NCBI GenBank assembly: GCA_963457665.1
Contig: OY735203.1
Location: forward strand, 25,200,634 to 25,264,633
DNA from: Thysanoteuthis rhombus
Taxonomy: Eukaryota > Mollusca > Cephalopoda > Oegopsida > Thysanoteuthidae
Length of the DNA stretch: 64,000 nt
Direction: 5' to 3'
Of the stretch, positions 61,901 through 64,000 are shown piece after piece. Under the pieces are notes generated by a model, which ran no database searches, was not told the origin of the DNA, and was given only the letters and a program-made list of their open reading frames with translations. Position 1 is the first letter of the stretch. Each line of letters opens with the position of its first letter. The position numbers and the translations under genes were made by a program.

Positions 61901-62747
61901 CTATCATGGGCGTCGTGGAGCCAGTATTTCCTGAATCTGTCTAGTTCATCTCTCCATCTTGTGTTCTGTCGGCCTCGGTTTCTTTCAATCAATTACTCAC
62001 TCATAAAAATTATGTGGATTTGGTACATATGTGTTTTACTTCCCTTACTTACAAAGAGATCGTTTAGCTTATTATGACATTGTGCAACTTTGAAAAAAAC
62101 TTTTTTTTTGTTCCTGGGTAATAAGAGTTATTTCCTGATTATGTCTAAAAAGTGGAGAAAATATCGATTATACCCTCCAAACTTTGCTTTTGCAAACAGG
62201 ACTATAATAATTTGAAAACTACTTATTTTCAAATGGACAACCAGAAAATTTGCCCATTTTCAATCACATGAAGTAAGAAAAACAAATATATATGAATATC
62301 AGTCATTTTTATCTGAGCAAAGTTTGAAGGGAAATATAGCCATTTCCTATACTTTTTATTTGTAAGCAATCAGGAAATGACACTTATTACCCAAGAATAA
62401 AAATCTTGTTGCTTGCATGTTATTGATAAATTTGTGATGAGGAGACATTTTCCCAAACAAACATTGAAAATTGATTTAGTTATTGATTTTAATTTCTCTT
62501 CTGGAGACCCCTATATACAGTTTAGATGTTGCTAACCATTAAGTGGGTTTATGTGTTTAATGCAGAAGTTGTTTGGTTTAAAAATTTGTTTTCAGAACCA
62601 TTTAGGTTGAAACAAATCACTTCTATTAATCTTCTAGTTAATTTCTTTTTTTGTATTTCATTCATTACAGAACCTGGATACTATGAAGATGGAAAATTCG
62701 GAATCAGAATTGAGAATCTGCTGCTTGTGAAGAAAAAAGAAACTAAG
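36603..62747 (+). CDS. XPNPEP1: XPNPEP1, cytosolic Xaa-Pro aminopeptidase 1 (aminopeptidase P1), 20 coding exons, 3' end outside window
   Basis: This metallopeptidase (family M24B) removes an N-terminal residue from peptides with proline in position 2, such as bradykinin. It is a cytosolic dimer with a two-manganese centre. ATG is at 36634. Exons (coding): 36634-36750, 38877-38940, 40013-40117, 42077-42117, 43526-43577, 43833-43976, 45474-45569, 46114-46195, 47226-47376, 48140-48184, 50337-50423, 51271-51321, 51460-51518, 52772-52849, 53980-54051, 55777-55837, 57530-57599, 58309-58413, 60475-60546, 62671-62747. All junctions are GT/AG and in phase, giving 543 codons (human total 623). Residues 1 to about 300 are the two creatinase-like domains; the rest is the pita-bread catalytic domain. 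The metal ligands are Asp409, Asp420, His483, Glu518 and Glu532; the substrate histidines are His389 and His492. No signal peptide or GPI region is present, which fits XPNPEP1 rather than XPNPEP2. Confidence 0.96.
36880..37130 (+). repeat. Dispersed repeat R2, copy 1 (XPNPEP1 first coding intron)
   Basis: Shares ordered words with 59950-60240: TATTGTAACCCATTATATCA, GAGGGAAGTCTGGTTTGTGC, TTGGCTATGAAAGCTTCCTG and GGCAGAGGTCAAATTTTAC. No ORF. Confidence 0.6.
37131..38876 (+). other. Rest of the first coding intron of XPNPEP1; nothing recognised
   Basis: Very AT-rich, with a GTTACTCCCCTTG word at 37640 that recurs at 47660 and 55030. No coding or RNA feature. Confidence 0.5.
38877..38940 (+). 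CDS. XPNPEP1: XPNPEP1 exon: [19 protein letters not shown]
   Basis: 64 nt, starting in phase 0. Encodes the strongly conserved SEYIAPCD and ISGFTGSAG segment of N-terminal domain I. Acceptor TTTTTTTCACAG, donor GCAG|GTATAT. Confidence 0.95.
39531..39617 (+). repeat. Short direct repeat in intron
   Basis: CTTAGAAATACTCTATTTAT followed by CTGAGA occurs at about 39531 and again at about 39588, 58 bp apart. The match is essentially exact and indicates a recent local duplication. Confidence 0.8.
39636..39935 (-). mobile_element. Foldback/MITE family F1, copy 1
   Basis: Left arm: TTTTTGTTTCTTGGTAGTAA ... TTTCCCTCAAACTTTGCTTG. Right arm: AGAAGCAAAGTTTGAAGGGA ... ATGATACTTATTACTCAGGG. The arms are inverse copies of each other, about 90 bp each. 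The same arrangement occurs at 62099-62400. No coding sequence. Confidence 0.75.
40013..40117 (+). CDS. XPNPEP1: XPNPEP1 exon: [20 protein letters not shown]
   Basis: 105 nt. Encodes the ALWTDGRY motif shared by all aminopeptidase P proteins. Acceptor ATCTTGTTAG (weak pyrimidine tract), donor GATG|GTGAGT. Confidence 0.95.
40640..40700 (+). repeat. Solo arm of foldback family F2
   Basis: CAGAAGGGGAGATAATTCG and TGCTTTATCTCAGACACTTA match the left arm of the element at 53524. There is no matching right arm nearby. Confidence 0.65.
42077..42117 (+). CDS. XPNPEP1: XPNPEP1 micro-exon (41 nt): [13 protein letters not shown]
   Basis: Short exon between two introns of 1.96 kb and 1.41 kb. The phases fit both neighbours and it matches human LKDTPTQEDWLVS. 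Acceptor CCTTTTTTAG, donor CAG|GTATAT. Confidence 0.93.
42245..42660 (+). repeat. Dispersed repeat R1, full-length copy
   Basis: Runs from AGAAACTGTCAAGCAAAACTG through TTCAAGTTGGTCAGGTGGGC, TTACTCCTCATTGTG and GTGATCACTGTCCAACAAAA to GATCTTGGTTGTGTGATGG and TTCTGAGTGACT. It is one of the best copies for defining the element's length (about 415 bp). Confidence 0.75.
43526..43577 (+). CDS. XPNPEP1: XPNPEP1 exon: [17 protein letters not shown]
   Basis: 52 nt. Matches human VLPEGSRVGVDPLIIPT. Donor GCAG|GTAAGT. Confidence 0.95.
43833..43976 (+). CDS. XPNPEP1: XPNPEP1 exon: [12 protein letters not shown] ... NLVDKIWDG
   Basis: 144 nt ending domain I. It carries the conserved KENLVDKIW. The acceptor is unusual: the pyrimidine tract lies about 20 nt away, behind an A-rich spacer, and the site is CAACAG. 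Confidence 0.95.
44640..44866 (+). mobile_element. RTE-type LINE 3' end in XPNPEP1 intron
   Basis: Contains TATGACAAAGTACACAAGTT (the DKFRKYW region, shifted), ATCCTGGGAAAGCTCTTTGT, then GGACGCTAAAAGGCAGATGA and TGATGATGA, the family 3' terminus. It is only the last about 220 bp. Confidence 0.75.
45474..45569 (+). CDS. XPNPEP1: XPNPEP1 exon: start of N-terminal domain II
   Basis: 96 nt ([12 protein letters not shown] ... VFTKLDEVA). Matches human WKDKVADLRLKM ... VVTALDEIA. Donor T|GTAAGT. Confidence 0.95.
45600..46030 (+). repeat. Dispersed repeat R1, full-length copy next to an XPNPEP1 exon
   Basis: TATTAGAAACCATCAACCAA at the left, TGGTCATGTGACAATTTCTA and TTGAATGACTAACTAG at the right. 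Internal words include TTTATGCTAAATTTGTCCCT, GATCACGGCCCAACAAAAGG and GACATTGCATGCTGCCAAAA. It fills most of a 544-bp intron. Confidence 0.8.
46114..46195 (+). CDS. XPNPEP1: XPNPEP1 exon: [20 protein letters not shown]
   Basis: 82 nt with the conserved LFN-RGSD--NP-FFSYA motif. The first residue is Tyr, where human has Trp. An R1 repeat ends only about 80 bp upstream. Confidence 0.96.
46410..46990 (-). mobile_element. Internally deleted mariner element, antisense in XPNPEP1 intron
   Basis: The minus strand first reads the N-terminus of a mariner transposase: [32 protein letters not shown] and [12 protein letters not shown]. It jumps directly to the C-terminus: [35 protein letters not shown] and [10 protein letters not shown]. 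The whole catalytic middle, including the first two acidic residues, is missing, so it is a non-autonomous deletion derivative. The outer limits are uncertain. Confidence 0.8.
47226..47376 (+). CDS. XPNPEP1: XPNPEP1 exon: [16 protein letters not shown] ... GKIW
   Basis: 151 nt, the longest exon in view. The LFID word matches human. The following segment ([18 protein letters not shown]) corresponds to the variable linker in domain II. Confidence 0.95.
47634..47668. repeat. Small hairpin (AAGTAACTT...AAGTTACTCCCCTTG)
   Basis: CAAGGGAAGTAACTTTTAG is followed by AAGTTACTCCCCTTG, forming a stem of about 14 bp with one bulge. The same right-arm word occurs at 37640 and, in part, 55030, so it belongs to a dispersed short element. 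Confidence 0.6.
48140..48184 (+). CDS. XPNPEP1: XPNPEP1 exon (45 nt): [15 protein letters not shown]
   Basis: Phase 0 on both sides, so it could be skipped without changing frame. Acceptor is a long T tract ending CAG, donor CGT|GTAAGC. Confidence 0.92.
48185..50336 (+). other. XPNPEP1 intron with a hAT-like end and a possible cryptic exon
   Basis: CAGTGGTTCCCAACCTGGGG at 49098-49120 resembles the terminal sequence of hAT-group elements. A C-run lies at 49469. A splice-acceptor-like site at 49344 opens a 37-codon frame (see findings). The rest is AT-rich with no feature. Confidence 0.45.
50337..50423 (+). CDS. XPNPEP1: XPNPEP1 exon: linker into the catalytic domain ([13 protein letters not shown])
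   Basis: 87 nt, phase 0 at both ends. Encodes the LMKAVKN--E--GMRDAH segment that opens the pita-bread domain (human IAKAVKNSAESEGMRRAH). Confidence 0.95.
51271..51321 (+). CDS. XPNPEP1: XPNPEP1 exon: [17 protein letters not shown]
   Basis: 51 nt, phase 0 at both ends. Matches human IKDAVALCELFNWLEKE. The downstream intron is only 138 bp, the shortest in the gene. Confidence 0.95.
51460..51518 (+). CDS. XPNPEP1: XPNPEP1 exon: [19 protein letters not shown]
   Basis: 59 nt. Matches human VPKGGVTEISAADKAEEFR. Donor AGAG|GTAGAT is weaker than the others. Confidence 0.95.
52636..52660 (+). repeat. GA-rich microsatellite
   Basis: GAGAGAGAGAGAGCGATTGA, simple sequence within an XPNPEP1 intron. 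Confidence 0.7.
52772..52849 (+). CDS. XPNPEP1: XPNPEP1 exon with active-site His389
   Basis: 78 nt ([20 protein letters not shown], then AIIHY). His389 corresponds to human His395, which binds substrate. The acceptor CTTTCTGAAAAAG has purines next to the AG, which is unusual. Confidence 0.95.
53524..53830. mobile_element. Foldback/MITE family F2 in XPNPEP1 intron
   Basis: The left arm GCCAGAAGGAGAGATAATCC, CTTTATCTCAGAGACTTATC and ACAGGCATTGGAT is matched inversely by the right end: CCAATGCCTCTGTTGGG, TCTCCGAGATAAAGCC and ATTATCTCCCTTTCTGGCAA. The arms are about 60 bp and the element about 300 bp. Its middle contains the inverse of a B-box-like GAGGTTCAATACC, a possible SINE component. A solo arm (AAGGGGAGATAATTCG, GCTTTATCTCAGACACTT) occurs at 40660-40695. 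Confidence 0.8.
53980..54051 (+). CDS. XPNPEP1: XPNPEP1 exon with first metal-binding Asp409
   Basis: 72 nt ([20 protein letters not shown]). Asp409 in the LCDSG motif is the first metal ligand (human Asp415 in LIDSG). The intron just upstream holds a foldback element. Confidence 0.96.
54208..54290 (+). mobile_element. Candidate DNA-transposon end
   Basis: CAGGTTGAGTACCTCTTATC and CAGAATATTCCAAAATCCAA resemble a terminal sequence found in animal DNA-transposon families (GGTTGAGTATCCCTTATCC-type). No opposite end was seen, so the family is not named. Confidence 0.35.
55777..55837 (+). CDS. XPNPEP1: XPNPEP1 exon with bridging Asp420
   Basis: 61 nt ([20 protein letters not shown]). Asp420 in GTTDVTRT bridges both metals (human Asp426). 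Confidence 0.96.
57530..57599 (+). CDS. XPNPEP1: XPNPEP1 exon: [20 protein letters not shown]
   Basis: 70 nt. Matches human ECFTYVLKGHIAVSAAVFPT. Donor AATG|GTAAGT. Confidence 0.95.
57985..58245 (+). repeat. Dispersed repeat R1, partial copy
   Basis: Contains GTTTATGCTAAATTCGTCCC, CTGGCAACATCCATGCTTG, GATCACAGCTCAACAAAAGG and CAACATGGCATGCTGCCAAA. The left third is absent. It ends 65 bp before an XPNPEP1 exon. Confidence 0.7.
58309..58413 (+). CDS. XPNPEP1: XPNPEP1 exon with His483 and His492
   Basis: 105 nt ([20 protein letters not shown], then [14 protein letters not shown]). His483 in GTGHGVG is a metal ligand and His492 in VHE is the second catalytic-site histidine (human 489 and 498). 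Confidence 0.97.
58876..58918 (+). repeat. TA dinucleotide microsatellite
   Basis: An uninterrupted TA/AT run inside an XPNPEP1 intron. Confidence 0.95.
58985..59520 (+). repeat. Degenerate minisatellite, period about 110-126 bp, four to five units
   Basis: The anchor word around TAGGGTGCAGCTGT recurs at about 59137, 59264, 59383 and 59492. Between anchors the order ATCTGAAAATGCCAAAACTG, ACCTTTAGAGGT and CCTATCCTATGGTCATACTT repeats in altered form. It is strongly diverged, hence old. It is non-coding. Confidence 0.75.
59565..59592 (+). repeat. TATG tetranucleotide microsatellite
   Basis: TATGTATGTATGTATGTATG run in an XPNPEP1 intron. Confidence 0.9.
59945..60360 (+). repeat. Dispersed repeat R2, copy 2
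   Basis: TATTGTAATCCATTTTATTC, GAGGGAATCCTGGTTTATAC, AAAGCTTCATGGCCAGCAG and GTAAAATCTTACCTC follow the order of the copy at 36880. A second TGTTGTAACTCATTATATCA at 60335 suggests that the end repeats the start, as a direct terminal repeat would. Confidence 0.6.
60475..60546 (+). CDS. XPNPEP1: XPNPEP1 exon: [20 protein letters not shown]
   Basis: 72 nt. One residue longer than the human loop (GPCGISYKTFSDEPLEAGM). Ends with the first base of the codon for metal ligand Glu518. Confidence 0.95.
61828..61985 (-). mobile_element. RTE-type LINE 3' end, antisense in XPNPEP1 intron
   Basis: The plus strand starts TCATCATCAGTCTTTTAACA, the inverse of the 3' terminus. It continues CGTTGGACACAGACCTTCCC and GAGCCAGTATTTCCTGAATC (inverse of the [11 protein letters not shown] region). 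Only the last about 160 bp are present. The plus-strand open frame here is a shadow. Confidence 0.78.
62099..62400. mobile_element. Foldback/MITE family F1, copy 2
   Basis: Left arm: TTTGTTCCTGGGTAATAAGA ... CCTCCAAACTTTGCTTTTGC. Right arm: GAGCAAAGTTTGAAGGGAAA ... GACACTTATTACCCAAGAAT. The arms are inverted copies of about 90 bp, the same family as 39636-39935. It lies about 270 bp before an XPNPEP1 exon. Confidence 0.8.
62671..62747 (+). CDS. XPNPEP1: XPNPEP1 exon with Glu518 and Glu532 (last exon in window)
   Basis: 77 nt ([20 protein letters not shown]). Glu518, split over the preceding intron, and Glu532 complete the metal site. Donor AAG|GTTAGT; the next exon lies beyond 64000. Confidence 0.97.
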
Positions 62748-64000
62748 GTTAGTAGAAAGTTTAGAATTACAATGTATTTTTCTTGCAATCTTGGTACATC
62801 GATAAGATAACTTGTTGCAGAAATTTCAGATGGAAGTCTTTATATTAATGTGAAATAAGAAATTTGGATAACCTAATGCTTAAAAAAACAGAATTGATCT
62901 GATTAGTCACTCAATAGAAACCATCAGGTGACCAACATCTTTTGGCAACATACTGTGTTTGGGATGATCAATTAAAGATATGGAATAAATAAATGAATTA
63001 CTTCTCTTGCCTCTTCTTGGGCTGAGATCATTGAAAAAAATGTGTGTGAATGCTGCCAGACATAAACTAAAGAACCAATTTAGAACCTATTTGACCCTCT
63101 CTAAAAACCTTTTTAGTGGAAGAATTTTCAAAAAAACATTTTTTTAGACATAATAAGAAGTAAATAATTGAATGTTCAGCCTTTTAGCTCCATTGCATTT
63201 TTTGTGCAATGCATAGATAGCTATCCAAACCCACTTAAAAAGTGAAAAAAGCTATGCTGACAGTTTTGTTTTTTTATGGGAGAACATTATAATTCAACAT
63301 CAATAAAGGGTTCTCTGATATACAAGACAAATCTGCAAGAAAACCAACAGAAACAAGCCTAACAAAACAAATTTTTTGAGATAGAAGAATTAAAATTATT
63401 TTTTGACTTGATTTATTTTTGGAAATTAAGTTACTTCTGTAATTCAATTTGATAATTAATAGTTTAATGAAACAAATTAAAGAGCTAAAACAATTCATTA
63501 AAGGAATTAAGATTACTTTTTTTTTCGTTGGCAGGCATTAACTATAGTTTATTTGCTCGATGATTTGTTTTTGATAAATGAGTTAGAAAACAAAGTAAAA
63601 TGATTTGTTACAGAAATAAGAATTATTTTTTTTATTCACAGATACTAACAACATTTCAATTGCTTGATAAGTTATTTATTTATTGCTGAATGCAACGAGT
63701 TTGAAAACAAACTAAAACAATTCATTACAAATATTAAAATTTTCTAGTTTCAGGTGCTGAACATAATTTATTGAAATAAACCATTCCATAGTAACTTGAA
63801 AAAAAACAGCACCATCCTAGAAATACCAAATATGATTAATACAATTTGCTAAATATATATATGAAGATAGTAGTTATTAATTGCAAAGTAAAAAAATAAC
63901 TTCAAATTTTGGAATAAATCATTTTAAATTTGTTTCTGCGTACTTTAAGTTATCAAATTGGTCTACAGAAGTAAATTAATTTCCAAAAATATTTCAAGTC
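62748..64000 (+). other. XPNPEP1 intron, incomplete; includes an R1 copy
   Basis: Holds a reverse R1 copy at about 62900-63250 (AGTCACTCAATAGAAACCAT, GTGACCAACATCTTTTGGCA, GATGATCAATTAAAGA). Further on, a loosely repeated motif is seen at 63430-63740 (GAAACAAATTAAAGAGCTAAAACAATTCATTA-like phrases around TTGAAAACAAACTAAAACAA, with spacing near 70-110 bp). No exon is visible before 64000. Confidence 0.6.

Noticed and set aside
61715..62077. 120-codon plus-strand ORF, the longest in the window
   Set aside because: Its middle is the antisense of an RTE 3' end, and the rest has no recognisable feature.

Overview
The window is AT-rich animal nuclear DNA: intron-split genes, GT/AG splice sites, many transposon relics and microsatellites. 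The repeat content suggests a mollusc, perhaps a cephalopod: RTE-type LINE tails ending in TGA/GATGAT runs, CR1/Jockey-like LINEs, Tc1 and mariner relics, tRNA-derived SINEs, and short hairpins around GGGAGATAA or AAGTTACTCCCCTTG words. That assignment is an inference. Protein recognition was by eye and memory; no database search was run.

Three protein-coding loci can be supported. (1) XPNPEP1 (cytosolic Xaa-Pro aminopeptidase 1), plus strand, 36603 to beyond 64000. Twenty coding exons splice in frame into 543 codons carrying all five metal ligands and both catalytic-site histidines; only the C-terminal part (about 80 residues in the human protein) lies beyond the window. (2) EIF2AK3/PERK, minus strand. 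A signal-peptide exon at 16658-16851 joins in phase, across an 11.1 kb intron, to an exon at 5389-5515 that encodes the start of the ER-luminal stress-sensing domain. The rest lies to the left, outside the window or unrecognised. (3) A two-exon, plus-strand gene for a 75-residue, very basic protein of unknown function (17242-18054), head to head with PERK; the start codons are about 390 bp apart, suggesting a shared bidirectional promoter.

Layout. 1-5388: an RTE tail, a 1.9 kb array of 37-bp repeats, a SINE and other repeats, probably inside a PERK intron. 5389-16851: PERK exons 2 and 1 around an intron holding a mariner relic broken by an RTE fragment, a second RTE tail, a SINE and a CR1-like LINE. 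16852-18520: promoter and the 75-aa gene. 18520-36600: gene-poor, with a nearly full-length dead Tc1 element with both ends, a dead Ty3/Gypsy element holding two nested insertions, another transposase remnant, a tandem segmental duplication at 30.3-33.5 kb, LINE fragments, and a decayed extra copy of the first coding exon of XPNPEP1. 36603-64000: XPNPEP1, whose introns carry several small inverted-repeat element families, an internally deleted mariner, RTE tails and a minisatellite with a period near 120 bp.

No new multi-gene system is evident. The best candidates for follow-up are the 75-aa gene with its PERK-linked promoter, a possible unidentified minus-strand mini-gene at 17565-17832, the duplicated XPNPEP1 exon, and the uncatalogued repeat families.
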